A stretch of 23,618 nt of DNA from an uncultured Bacteroidales bacterium (GTDB lineage: Bacteria; Bacteroidota; Bacteroidia; Bacteroidales; Paludibacteraceae). The notes beneath the pieces were generated by a model that was given only the letters and a program-made list of their open reading frames with translations, did not search any database and had not been told where the DNA came from. Positions 9,801 to 18,479 of the stretch are shown piece by piece (positions within the stretch are counted from its first letter, which is position 1; every line of letters starts with the position of its first letter). The DNA lies in assembly GCA_946405045.1 (NCBI GenBank), contig CAMJFV010000006.1, forward strand, positions 1 to 23,618, read 5' to 3'. The position numbers and the translations under genes are program-made.

Positions 9801-11962
9801 TTCTGTGGAAACGTGGAACAAACCGTCTCGGTATAAAGCCGGATAGAACGACATTATCTGTTAAATCAGATGGGTCTGTTTGTATTGTTTCCGCGGTTGT
9901 CCCATATGAAGTCGGTGCAGTATACCATAAGAATCAAATGATCGAATACAACAACAAGTTGTATATTTGTGTCAGAGATTATTTCTCGTTCGATTACACG
10001 CAAATTGCAAAGGAAGCTGCTGAACGTGAAAACAACGTGACTGGATATACGGATGAACCGACGTATCTCAATCCGGACACATATGGAACATACAATGCAT
10101 ATCACGCAGTTTCTATTGCAGCAGATATGGAAGCCGGTTACTTGAGCAACAGATTCTCGATGGATGCGGTTGTTGAATGGGAACCGGGTCAATCGTATGC
10201 GTATGGACAACTTGTTCAATACATGGGATATCTGTATCTTGTCATCAAGAGCTATGGTGACTATAAGTCAATCTCGATCGAAGATGATATTGATAATGGA
10301 TATTTGAGTGATGCGTTCAACACCAGCAAACGTAAGATTCTGTACTTCCGTGATATTCGCGGCAGATCGTTTGAATTCGACCCGATGGGCACCATCAAAC
10401 AACGCAACAGTGAAGAAAAATATGCGAATGATCCAGCAAAGTTAAGACGCATTCGTGAATATGAATACGTCAAGCTCGGACCAGGTCTGCGAATCACCGG
10501 TGGTTCATTACCACCTGAAGTTGAATGTAACAAGACAGAACTCAGAGCTTCACTTCTTGAAGAAGTCGAGCGTATGTCTGTTGCGGAAGAAATCATGTAT
10601 GCACGTACATTGGATCCAACATTTGGTACATCAGCACAATTCGAATATCAGTCTGTCGAATATCAGAATTCAGTTGTATTCACACCAGGTTCCATGTATA
10701 CAATGGGTCAATACATCAGATCCGGCTCATATCTGTATCTGTGTATTAAGAACTATGACGACGGTTCCGGTACACCATATACTGCATCAGATTCTGCAGC
10801 ACAAGATGTACAAGCTGGATACCTAGCAGAGTATAATAAGATCTATGACAATGCTGGAACAATTGAAGCACTTACATCAATTGAGGATGTCATGAATTTG
10901 GATGAATCGTTCCTTGCAACTATCGAAACCATTGGTGAGAATGTTGATGAAGCGATTATCAAGAATACCGTCCTGAGTAAGGATAGTACCTTGACAGAAC
11001 TCCGTACGTTCAAAGTGACACTTGATACGATTCGTATGCAGCTTGAGGATCCGAAGGTATTCTTCCCATTGAATAAGGAATATCTATTGGATGACTGGAG
11101 AACATTGCAGAATCGTGTTCGTGCAATGGTACTAACCGCAAACAACAAGAAGGATGCGTCGACAACATTGTATCCTGCATTGATTCAGCAGTGGTTCGGC
11201 AACGGATCAACAGTTCAGCCGACGTTTAAAGCAATTCAGGCTGCAACAAACGACTTCTTGCAAGTTGAGATTCGTACACTTGAATGGCTGTTCACAACCT
11301 GGGCTACAATGGTCAGAAATTCCTTCGAACTTGCGGCAACATTTGTTGATGATCAGAATGCTAACAGGTGTGACTATTGTGCATGTGGTGATGCTGATGT
11401 CATCTGCAATCATCAATGTGCTCACTGCACAAAGAATCCTGAAAACAACGAGAATGCATACTGGGCATACGTCCAAGTTGATTCTGGTACAATCCATGAT
11501 GCAGTTATTTACGATAGTCTCAACACAGAGACACATCGTGAACTTTTCAGAATTCCATATGGAACACGTGTCGTATGTATTCCGCTCAATTCTGTTGCAG
11601 ATTGGGTCAAGGTTGCACTCAATGGTCAGATCGGTTATGCGCTTAAGTCTAACTTCAAGCTGGCACAGGTATTCTCACAAATCAGTGAAACTGCAATTGC
11701 TGCGTCTGTCAATATCTTTGATACATATGATGAGACCGGTAAGGGTATCACTCTGTATGATGGTACAATGATCGCGTCGGATGATACGAAACTCGGTGTC
11801 TTCCATACATATGTGACAGATATCCCGAAGAGCAGCACACTTCCTGACGAACGTCAATGGGAGATTCTGAGCAGTGACTGGACTAGAATCACACTCATGA
11901 ATGATTCTGGCTCTGGATATACAACAGGTTACGTTGAGACAGCAAGATTGATTTTCACATAA
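6869..11962 (+). CDS. Giant tail-fibre / tail-spike-like structural protein
   Basis: This 1,697-aa protein starts at an ATG 8 nt after AAGGAG. Residues about 60-85 carry the common phage tail-fibre motif 'VNGRTGVVVLTSEDVGLGN'. Residues 803-860 hold a 'PDDW..NYTSYF...W...YY' module that recurs in two downstream genes. Three related segments near 1011-1096, 1104-1151 and 1271-1324 share 'pG..Y..Gq.v.y...LYl.ik.y' and end in 'GYL'; they resemble chitin-binding-like (CBM5/12) modules. At 1501-1520 six Cys (1501, 1504, 1506, 1513, 1517, 1520) and His 1515 and 1519 suggest a metal site. Two SH3-like wall-binding domains follow (about 1533-1600 and 1610-1695). There is no signal peptide. As first gene of the nine-gene operon it probably forms a long host-facing fibre or spike, with the terminal modules binding cell-wall polymers. 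The role is inferred from the modules. Confidence 0.7.
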   Translation: MSMDKVQLKQEELLDGQVVLSDINPVTNTKSIEDSANGLPMTETISRIWSAINNKLSRIVNSVNGRTGVVVLTSEDVGLGNVDNVSYEEIKQWVLDTFDELFGEGHFRLYPSLTAAKIDAASHGKEYNNIPFYAQSGEPISKDVGGVSQLVEDRRAYIGYFVLNTATGHIEIGDKKAINVVGWSDNSIVYVSDENETFYGNGNPIPIGGIGVNIHVQEDALFVRNPDGIKSESGLAIDKTKLVPNVYYFERLYKKSGDALSGFLWDDTQSNDNKGDAISISVDGNVKTSAHYLYIENAANAPKYRVGDIVICTFRSKYGRNSETDEYKTVLDPDPIHGDPSLMFRNTAIGRFDSAPSLDYPDAPYSISFSSIIPVVGYGLKLMGTHQNETKSDVEIGINVPETSITPSWNTTPDNVRYNPTPITLNIDRFNEQDPHHVVDSDGKLTYHHSLQGYGSYVTVPWEIDEGGSTGHHIYVGSGIHINMDQTLCIMPMSLVRAGNQKTNTDPYGDEYQFTDRPLDRTTRPYGSLVANNWHHPYMFFDDLDMTEEGSLNNTSLLSVNLAKIISRRGPLTHGSTQSFYNISGLRVTYMTDVAYNGHSKDLTRQVIGNLTNIYDAFNDKNRDNFFGIIDGFDTDGVDYQTLLPENDSGDQQEWRTMSSGLSVNIGKYLEIRPTVTKNSQEYYDGGKVQVRAGHGVEETCFYYPIYVAGDPTYRGQSGPCSMLFASFESMWEHNVDNSDKDYQFYCIPGYLTEFIQTKSSQYDFDDWICDEEPFLRTNIEEIPILPVFTLSTGNESEYYHLMAHKPDDWDSNYTSYFVKNDDGTFSPVTGVGDDPSALEVPAWDASKYYEHSEVPDDWPAKILVDRAVLTDNPTAYDFTFDENYKYISPFDLIAKNTPINRGPGYKDESTYKAIWYRKDPQTGTYIPVNFTVSNTVVETVSGTLEYRAPNEQWVANTYYKLTAKRVDYHILRETHTILWKRGTNRLGIKPDRTTLSVKSDGSVCIVSAVVPYEVGAVYHKNQMIEYNNKLYICVRDYFSFDYTQIAKEAAERENNVTGYTDEPTYLNPDTYGTYNAYHAVSIAADMEAGYLSNRFSMDAVVEWEPGQSYAYGQLVQYMGYLYLVIKSYGDYKSISIEDDIDNGYLSDAFNTSKRKILYFRDIRGRSFEFDPMGTIKQRNSEEKYANDPAKLRRIREYEYVKLGPGLRITGGSLPPEVECNKTELRASLLEEVERMSVAEEIMYARTLDPTFGTSAQFEYQSVEYQNSVVFTPGSMYTMGQYIRSGSYLYLCIKNYDDGSGTPYTASDSAAQDVQAGYLAEYNKIYDNAGTIEALTSIEDVMNLDESFLATIETIGENVDEAIIKNTVLSKDSTLTELRTFKVTLDTIRMQLEDPKVFFPLNKEYLLDDWRTLQNRVRAMVLTANNKKDASTTLYPALIQQWFGNGSTVQPTFKAIQAATNDFLQVEIRTLEWLFTTWATMVRNSFELAATFVDDQNANRCDYCACGDADVICNHQCAHCTKNPENNENAYWAYVQVDSGTIHDAVIYDSLNTETHRELFRIPYGTRVVCIPLNSVADWVKVALNGQIGYALKSNFKLAQVFSQISETAIAASVNIFDTYDETGKGITLYDGTMIASDDTKLGVFHTYVTDIPKSSTLPDERQWEILSSDWTRITLMNDSGSGYTTGYVETARLIFT

Positions 11963-11985
11963 GAGTTTAGGAGGGACATTGTAAC

Positions 11986-13623
11986 ATGATACAATTCACA
12001 ATTAAACTCAGGCCTGATCTTTATGTGAAATCTGAAAATAACAAGATTACGATTAAGATTTCACCGAAAGCAAACAATGGTCTGAAAGTTGAAGGCGATG
12101 GGTTGTTCATGGAAGATCAATGTGGTTTCAATGATGACGGATTCATCGACCAATCCGGAGATGGCCTCCGGGTTGGTTTCGATGGTCCGTACTCTGATTT
12201 GAAAGCTGACGGTAGTTATCCAAAACCTGGAATGATTACTGCAGACACAATCGTTCATCACATGTATACCATGAACTCCGACCTAAAAACACTGGATGGA
12301 TATCGCAGTGTGGATTGCATTCTTCCCGGAGATATCATCCGTGTCCCAAAGATCGCCCTTCAAGAAGCAGCTGCTGCAGAAGAAGATATCGGTATTGGTG
12401 CTGTTGAAGAGGCTGATCAGATGGCTGAAGAAGTCACTTCGAGATCCGTTTCATTGACAACTGGATACAAACCTCGCACAGAAATACCTGCAAATACAAA
12501 TAAATTCTATATCAGAAAAGAACATGGGGGATATAATACGGCATATCTCGATGGTTTACCAAGGCACGCACATCTTACCGCATTAAGTAACTGCGTTGGA
12601 TATGCCGTTGGTAGATTCCATGAGATCGATAATAGAACCCAATTTGATTATTACTCACCACACAACCCACCACCAACATTGCAAGAGGTAAAAGCTGCAG
12701 GAAAACTGGAAACTGGAAACATACCAAAAGTTGGTTGTGCTATCATATGGGGTGTTGGATCCGGTGGACATATTGCAATCGTTGAGAAGATAGTATCCAG
12801 AGATTCCTCAGGAAAACCAACAGTCATTGCGACATCTGAATCCGGTTATGGTTGCTGGAATCTACCGCCAGTATACTTTGAAACAAGAGAAATCGGCAAT
12901 GGTAACTGGGGTTTCGGTAAACCATTTCTCGGATGCTTCTATCATCCGAATGTAACCGGTGGAGAATATGATGAAGAAACTGGTGAAGAAACCGAAGCTA
13001 AGACACACTATGTTCCGATCAACGCTGTGAAGTATAGCGTTAAGGAAGAGAACGGCGGATACTATATCTATGATGGGAATACAAATACCGGTATTGTCAT
13101 TGTAAATAAAACATTCAAGCATTCCAAGGATTTCGCAAATGGTGTGAATTCTGAAGCACAAAAAGCTCTCAGCGAAATGCAAGCTGCTGCAAAGAAAGAT
13201 GGCATCAATCTACCTGTTGCATCCGGATACAGATCGTATAGCTCACAGAAATCCATATTTGAGAACTATGCCAAAGAAGAAGGTGGTGGATCGAGTGGAT
13301 ATGAAAAAGCTGAAGCATATTCAGCAAGACCCGGCCACTCTGAACATTCAACAGGTCTGGCATTTGACCTCGTGAAAGCCAGCAGATCAATCAATGGTTC
13401 AAAGGAAATGAAATGGATCATTGAAAATTGCTGGAAGTATGGATTCATCAACAGATATCCAGCTGGTAAACAAGACATCACTGGTTACGACAGAGAAGAT
13501 TGGCACGTCCGTTATGTTGGAAAAGAATGGTCTCAGAAGATATATGATTCTGGCTTATGTTTGGAGGAATACTTCGGTCTTCCGTCGAAATATACTTCAG
13601 ACTACGATTCATCCAAATACTGA
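11986..13623 (+). CDS. Tail-associated wall hydrolase: CHAP + VanY D-Ala-D-Ala carboxypeptidase
   Basis: This 545-aa protein has two recognisable enzyme domains. Residues about 165-315 form a CHAP domain (NlpC/P60-like cysteine amidase or endopeptidase): Cys203 in 'NCVGYA', His262 in 'GGHIAIVE', and probably Glu285. Residues about 375-530 form a VanY-type zinc D-Ala-D-Ala carboxypeptidase: 'SGYRSYSSQ' at 413-421, 'SEHSTGLAFDL' with ligands His454 and Asp461, and 'EDWH' with Glu504 and ligand His507. All expected catalytic residues are present, so both domains look active. The first 45 residues match the start of the 242-aa neighbour (hydrophobic strand, then 'NNGL' and 'GLF'), suggesting a shared attachment domain. 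There is no signal peptide or holin nearby, and the gene sits between structural genes, so a virion-carried lysin is more likely than an endolysin. AGGAGGG precedes the ATG by about 10 nt. Confidence 0.9.
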   Translation: MIQFTIKLRPDLYVKSENNKITIKISPKANNGLKVEGDGLFMEDQCGFNDDGFIDQSGDGLRVGFDGPYSDLKADGSYPKPGMITADTIVHHMYTMNSDLKTLDGYRSVDCILPGDIIRVPKIALQEAAAAEEDIGIGAVEEADQMAEEVTSRSVSLTTGYKPRTEIPANTNKFYIRKEHGGYNTAYLDGLPRHAHLTALSNCVGYAVGRFHEIDNRTQFDYYSPHNPPPTLQEVKAAGKLETGNIPKVGCAIIWGVGSGGHIAIVEKIVSRDSSGKPTVIATSESGYGCWNLPPVYFETREIGNGNWGFGKPFLGCFYHPNVTGGEYDEETGEETEAKTHYVPINAVKYSVKEENGGYYIYDGNTNTGIVIVNKTFKHSKDFANGVNSEAQKALSEMQAAAKKDGINLPVASGYRSYSSQKSIFENYAKEEGGGSSGYEKAEAYSARPGHSEHSTGLAFDLVKASRSINGSKEMKWIIENCWKYGFINRYPAGKQDITGYDREDWHVRYVGKEWSQKIYDSGLCLEEYFGLPSKYTSDYDSSKY

Positions 13624-13637
13624 TGAGGTGATTGTGT

Positions 13638-14675
13638 ATGACTGAATATGAATTTCGTTTAGTTACACAAGTTACCCGTGGAGAAGAAGGGTCTGGTTTC
13701 ATGGGTAATATGGTACTAGACTATGTTGTTCTCGGAAGTTGGACGGACAATGATACTGACACATCAGGGACATCGAATGAACTTCCTCTGGAAATTATGA
13801 ATCAAGATCTTGCACGTGAAGCCATGCTGAAAGTAAATACCCGTCACGTCAAAGTCGACATACCTGCTGGATTTGGAACGGTTCTCAATGTCAGAAGTTC
13901 ACGAACGGATGAAACCGCTGACAACATCATTGGTCAATTGACCAATGGTACTGAACTCGATGTAATAATTCTAAACGATTCTGACGTTTGGGTTCAGATC
14001 AATTACGAGGGCGGATATTCCGAATATACCGGTGAAAAGACAGGTAGTCCAAAAGATCTGAAGCTGTACGAATTTGTCGAAGGTAATTACATTCTATCAT
14101 TGGATGATGAATTTGCCGAAGACAAAACTTATTATTCGTATGCAGACGGTGTTATCGGTTACATTATGATTCGTATCAATGGAACCCCTGTTGTCAAAGA
14201 GATCGAGAAAACAACCAAGATCTCGTATTATGAATTACTAATGACCGAGCCGTCTGATTGGTCTTCAGCTTACACATCGTACTTCACACGAAACATGGAT
14301 GGTTCATATTCCCCGGTCGAATCTGGAGAAGCTGCACCTCCATGGAAAGCAAACAAATATTACCGTCACATCGAGAACCAGCAAACAGATGGCCGAATTA
14401 CAACTGGAGCACTTGTTAAAGTAAAACAGTCCGCTGAAAATTACTACAACTTGGATACCCCGATTCCGCAATCTGTTAAGGATACGAATTGGTATGTCAT
14501 GTGTCTCACAAGTCCGGAACGTGTTGTAATTGATGCATCAGAGGATGGTTCACGGCATATCGAATCACCGATTCATATCAAAGATCTTGAACTTGTTCGT
14601 GAAGCTGGAACACCGGCTGAACCAACCACTGATGAAAACACTGACACAGAAACTGAAACTGAAGAAGGGGGTTGA
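13638..14675 (+). CDS. Structural protein with SH3b-like wall-binding modules
   Basis: The gene encodes 345 aa. The ATG at 13638 was chosen because GAGGTG lies 7 nt upstream; a TTG two codons earlier is too close to it. Residues about 75-131 form an SH3b domain ('FGTVLNVRSSRTDE', then 'GQLTNGTELDVI'), known in wall-binding and lysin proteins. Residues 203-243 contain the 'PSDWSSAYTSYFTR...W..NKYY' module. Residues 256-321 look like a second SH3-like domain related to the C-terminus of the 413-aa protein. The last 20 residues are Thr/Glu-rich and low in complexity. It starts 14 nt after the hydrolase gene, and its TGA overlaps the next ATG by one base, so translation is probably coupled. It may hold the tail tip on the wall; no catalytic motif is visible. 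Confidence 0.65.
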   Translation: MTEYEFRLVTQVTRGEEGSGFMGNMVLDYVVLGSWTDNDTDTSGTSNELPLEIMNQDLAREAMLKVNTRHVKVDIPAGFGTVLNVRSSRTDETADNIIGQLTNGTELDVIILNDSDVWVQINYEGGYSEYTGEKTGSPKDLKLYEFVEGNYILSLDDEFAEDKTYYSYADGVIGYIMIRINGTPVVKEIEKTTKISYYELLMTEPSDWSSAYTSYFTRNMDGSYSPVESGEAAPPWKANKYYRHIENQQTDGRITTGALVKVKQSAENYYNLDTPIPQSVKDTNWYVMCLTSPERVVIDASEDGSRHIESPIHIKDLELVREAGTPAEPTTDENTDTETETEEGG

Positions 14676-15400
14676 TGGCTGTGTTTAAAATTGTACTTGA
14701 TCTAGACCCGTCCGTTTTCAACACAGTCACAGCTGACATCAGAGTTTCATCCAAGCCAAACAATGGTATTCAATTGGATGAATCTGGTGCATTGAAACTG
14801 GTATCAGCACAGATCGAACCTGGTAATGCCAGAAACACACCGGGTAATTCAATTGCTGGTAACATTGATTCACCAATCGATACAATTCGTTTGAATCGGA
14901 ATGTTACCAGAAAGATCGATGGTGATCCAACGGAAGGCAATGAAGGTCCCAGTGTAGCATCATTTATGGCCGGATTAATGAGTTATCTGATGATGGGTAC
15001 CACATATGTCACCAGTATTTTAGACTATGTTCTGACCACAGAACAGCCTGCTGACTGGGATGAGCAATATATGCGGTACTTCACCAAAAGCAGTTCTGGT
15101 GAATTTAAGAATGTCGAAACTGTTGTTGATGAAACTGATCCGTCGATCATTGTTACGATCAACTGGGCGGCAGATACGTTTTACGAACAGAAGTATGTCA
15201 GCTACGGTTATCGTTTGACGATCGTCAAACCTGATGATTGGGAAACCAACTACAAGGATTATTATATCAAAGACGATCAGAATAATTTCACGAATGTGAT
15301 TGGTGTCATTGATAACACATCTTCAGCAGATCCGAAACCGGAAATTGCACCAGAATGGATACCAAATACGTACTACGGAAAGTACAAACTCGAACAGTGA
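14675..15400 (+). CDS. Small tail-associated structural protein with two DW/YY modules
   Basis: The gene encodes 241 aa from the ATG that overlaps the previous stop (TGATG); GGGGG lies only 3 nt upstream. A GTG at 14681 has better spacing and is an alternative start. The first 45 residues resemble the N-terminus of the CHAP-VanY protein ('F.I.L.P', 'S.KPNNGI', 'GALKL'). Two copies of the 'PaDW..qY..YFtk...W...tFYe' module follow, at about 122-165 and 185-240. The piece between (about 85-120) has a short hydrophobic 'FMAGLMSYLMMG' stretch. No enzyme motif is seen. It probably docks to the same structure as the hydrolase through the shared N-terminus; that is inference. Confidence 0.6.
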   Translation: MAVFKIVLDLDPSVFNTVTADIRVSSKPNNGIQLDESGALKLVSAQIEPGNARNTPGNSIAGNIDSPIDTIRLNRNVTRKIDGDPTEGNEGPSVASFMAGLMSYLMMGTTYVTSILDYVLTTEQPADWDEQYMRYFTKSSSGEFKNVETVVDETDPSIIVTINWAADTFYEQKYVSYGYRLTIVKPDDWETNYKDYYIKDDQNNFTNVIGVIDNTSSADPKPEIAPEWIPNTYYGKYKLEQ

Positions 15401-15413
15401 AGGGGGTGACACA

Positions 15414-16655
15414 ATGAGTGGAATGTTTCATTTAGAACCTGGCGCTGGACTGATGGTTGCCAAAGAAGGTTTGACAACACGTTGGGTCAATGATCCAAAT
15501 GTTGAAAAAACTGATGAAGGGTTATACATCGACGAACTTCGTGTCGCCCAAAATATCCGAGGAAAAATTGATGGTCATACTGTTATTATGACAGGGCTGA
15601 ATGAAAACCGGCAAGGTCTTTTGGGTATCAATCACGGCGTTGTTTCATGCTGTTATTCATTATGCGCATACAAGATGGAAGAAGTGGTGTATGGTGATAA
15701 TACCGAGAATATCGCAAATATTCTGCAAACAACAGATGGAACATCGAAGTCGACACAATACAAACCAATCACCGGTACGGTAAAAGATATTAATGACATT
15801 CGTGATGCATTAAATCTCGTAACCGACACATACAACCGACTCAACACCGGTCTTCCGATGGGAATGCCTGTCGTGCAATATAAACCGCAAGAAGGCGATT
15901 TTATTACACTCAGACATGCACATCATGAATATATCTACAAGATGCCAACATTCAGAGACCATGGTGATACATGGAAAGTGTGGCCAACTTTTACTGAGGA
16001 TTTGAATCGGTATATGACCGATGTCATCTACGCAATGTTTTATGTTGAGCATGCTGAATGGAATCGTGTTGATTATCTGACAAATCTTGTTCTACGGTGT
16101 GTATGGAGTTCACTTGATCCATTTGTCGCCGGATACAAATACGGATCTCCGAATCCGATCACAGATCAGGAAATCGTGATTCCTGTTCCGTCAGTTGACC
16201 CAAGTCCTGCATTCACTGAATATTTGATCGATCTTGAAAAGGGTCGTAAGACCTACAAGATTGAAGGCACGACTGTCAGTGACTTCTCTGAAATACCAGC
16301 TGACGGTAAATACACAGTCATCGACGAAAAGACGATTAATGATACACGGTATTATCGTCTTAAATCTGATGAACTTGGATGGGTTGACCGTACGAAAGAG
16401 ACTGTTCAAGAAACACTCAAAGGTGGCGGCTATCAAGCTGGTAGTCTCATTGAGATACTTGAAGGTGCTACGTACTCTGATGGTTCTGTCGTGCCATCGA
16501 GTGTTCGCGCTCAGAAATGGTGGGTTGAAAGTGTTCTGAAAGCCAACGGACAAGATTGTGTCAATATTAGTTTCAATGAAACCAAGTCTGGCGGATGGGC
16601 AATCAACTCGAATGTACCGATTAAGTACGTAAAAATCGTATCCCCGTCGACATAA
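15414..16655 (+). CDS. Structural protein with C-terminal SH3-like domains
   Basis: The gene encodes 413 aa starting at the ATG after AAGGGGGTGA; the open frame extends 38 codons further upstream, but that part overlaps the previous gene and lacks a ribosome site. The N-terminal 270 residues match nothing I recognise; they include 'EPGAGLMV' at the start and a Trp/His-rich stretch near residues 165-215. Residues about 275-328 resemble an SH3b domain ending in 'LGWVDR'. Residues 337-413 form another SH3-like module with 'KWWVESV', related to the C-terminal part of the 345-aa protein. A role in wall contact within the tail tip or baseplate is inferred from the modules and position. No membrane or signal segment is visible. 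Confidence 0.6.
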   Translation: MSGMFHLEPGAGLMVAKEGLTTRWVNDPNVEKTDEGLYIDELRVAQNIRGKIDGHTVIMTGLNENRQGLLGINHGVVSCCYSLCAYKMEEVVYGDNTENIANILQTTDGTSKSTQYKPITGTVKDINDIRDALNLVTDTYNRLNTGLPMGMPVVQYKPQEGDFITLRHAHHEYIYKMPTFRDHGDTWKVWPTFTEDLNRYMTDVIYAMFYVEHAEWNRVDYLTNLVLRCVWSSLDPFVAGYKYGSPNPITDQEIVIPVPSVDPSPAFTEYLIDLEKGRKTYKIEGTTVSDFSEIPADGKYTVIDEKTINDTRYYRLKSDELGWVDRTKETVQETLKGGGYQAGSLIEILEGATYSDGSVVPSSVRAQKWWVESVLKANGQDCVNISFNETKSGGWAINSNVPIKYVKIVSPST

Positions 16656-16688
16656 TGACAAATCATTTATAAGAAAGGAATGATCATT

Positions 16689-18467
16689 TTGTCTGAACAG
16701 AAAGTTTTGAACTTGGATGATGCTATGACATTCAAGGATGAACATTCAGAAGAAAAACATGGACTTCACGGACATGTTTCAATTTACCGTAGAAACAAAG
16801 AGACTGGAGAAACTTCATTCTGGTATGAAGCTGACAACATTATTCCGATCTCCGGTTATCAGTGGATTCTGATGAAGATGTTTGGTCTGCATCTGGATTC
16901 GGATCACAAAAAGACCGGTCAACGCTATGAGAAGCTTGACCAGGACACAACTGTTGTGATCCCGGATTTGAATAATACCAGCAAGCTTTCAATCGGAACT
17001 GATCCGGAAGGATATTCTCCGATGACATCAGACATCTCTGATACACATATCGTCCAAGGATTCATGGTCGGTAATGGTGGTGCTGGTGAAGACCAGATGA
17101 CTGCAAAGAATACTGACTATTCATTCATGTGTCTGCGTAATCCGATTCCGTTCCAACAGGTCAATGGTCAACTGGAAACTGATGTGATCGGTAAGTATTG
17201 TGGCAAGTATCGTCTCAATAACAGCTCGATCAACTCATACTACATCAAACGCTTTGAAGCACGTCCATACATCACACACAGCTGGTGGGCAGATGGTCAA
17301 CGTTGGGATTATGTTGATCCGGTTACACAAGATGACCTCGGCCCGAATTCCGTGAATGGTGCTGGAAAGACAAACCGTATTGAATCATATGTTGAGTGCC
17401 AACTTGCTCTGGACGATACGGACTGTGCAGCATTCTTCAGCAATGATGGTAACACACAGACGCCGGCTATCAATGAACTCGGTTTGGTTGCATTCGATAC
17501 AACCGGTTCTGGTACTCGTGCCGTCATGGAGAATCTGTATGAAACGAACATCAAACCGATCATCGACATCATATTTGATGCTTCAAAGCATACCGCTGAT
17601 GACGTAAAATATATGGAAGATCTGATCGATGATGTCGTTGTCACGATGGCTCCAATCCTTGAAGTTGTTTCTGATACTCGTATCAACAACATGTACAAAC
17701 TCTTCAAAGACATCAGCGATGGTTTGTATAAGAAGACTGTGTACCGAATCAACGGTATGTCTCTTGTATACAACGGCGATGTTCCGAATGTTGGTGGTGG
17801 ATTCATCAATGGATGGGAATCCAATCTCTTCCGCATTCAGTGGAAATCTGGCGTTGTATCATCCGGAATCTTTGCTCTGAATTGTGTAACTGATAATCCG
17901 AATGTCAGAGGCACTGCAGTTACATCAGACACATTCCTAACATGGGACGCTCAAACATTCAGATCAACATATCCGATCGAAAATGATCGTATCGTTTGGG
18001 AAGGATCAAGTGTTGATGTTGGTCTCGAATCATTGGCTGACGGAGATGATCCGTCTATGCTCATTGGTGACTTTGACATCGAGATGCTTCAGCCGTTGAA
18101 ATTGCTCCCCGGTGAAGAAGTGACTGGTGCCGATCCTATTCCACCGCAAGGACTCAAAGTTCGTGTCACTGAAAATGATGTTCAAGCTGTTGAAATCGAT
18201 CATCCATGGGTAACCTATCAGGAAATTCTTTCTGCGGGTGATGATGCGGTAGAGCCAAACATTGGTGTTGAAGCACTGTATGATCGTTACAACAACTACA
18301 AACGTGAGACTGACAACTATCTTGACATCATTAAGTCTGATGAATTTTCAGCACTGACTGTTGATGAAGCACAACGTATCAAACTGATTACATACTATAC
18401 CTTCAAGGCAATCCCGATTCAAACAAACTGGGAGATTCTGATCAACTACAGAATCTATGCAAACTAA
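16689..18467 (+). CDS. Virion (tail/baseplate) structural protein, TTG start
   Basis: The gene encodes 592 aa. The TTG at 16689 is preferred because AAAGGAA ends 8 nt before it; the ATG at 16680 overlaps that ribosome site and so is unlikely to be used. The N-terminus ('SEQKVLNLDDAMTFKDEH') is polar. Residues about 30-75 include 'YEADNIIPISGYQWIL', and residues 261-268 include 'INELGLVA', a motif similar to those in tail-fibre or tail-collar proteins. The protein is beta-rich with no enzyme motif and no membrane segment. It lies 33 nt after the 413-aa gene and is followed directly by the resolvase gene. I assign it only to the virion; a fibre connector is one possibility. Confidence 0.55.
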   Translation: MSEQKVLNLDDAMTFKDEHSEEKHGLHGHVSIYRRNKETGETSFWYEADNIIPISGYQWILMKMFGLHLDSDHKKTGQRYEKLDQDTTVVIPDLNNTSKLSIGTDPEGYSPMTSDISDTHIVQGFMVGNGGAGEDQMTAKNTDYSFMCLRNPIPFQQVNGQLETDVIGKYCGKYRLNNSSINSYYIKRFEARPYITHSWWADGQRWDYVDPVTQDDLGPNSVNGAGKTNRIESYVECQLALDDTDCAAFFSNDGNTQTPAINELGLVAFDTTGSGTRAVMENLYETNIKPIIDIIFDASKHTADDVKYMEDLIDDVVVTMAPILEVVSDTRINNMYKLFKDISDGLYKKTVYRINGMSLVYNGDVPNVGGGFINGWESNLFRIQWKSGVVSSGIFALNCVTDNPNVRGTAVTSDTFLTWDAQTFRSTYPIENDRIVWEGSSVDVGLESLADGDDPSMLIGDFDIEMLQPLKLLPGEEVTGADPIPPQGLKVRVTENDVQAVEIDHPWVTYQEILSAGDDAVEPNIGVEALYDRYNNYKRETDNYLDIIKSDEFSALTVDEAQRIKLITYYTFKAIPIQTNWEILINYRIYAN

Positions 18468-18479
18468 GTGAGGTGTATT

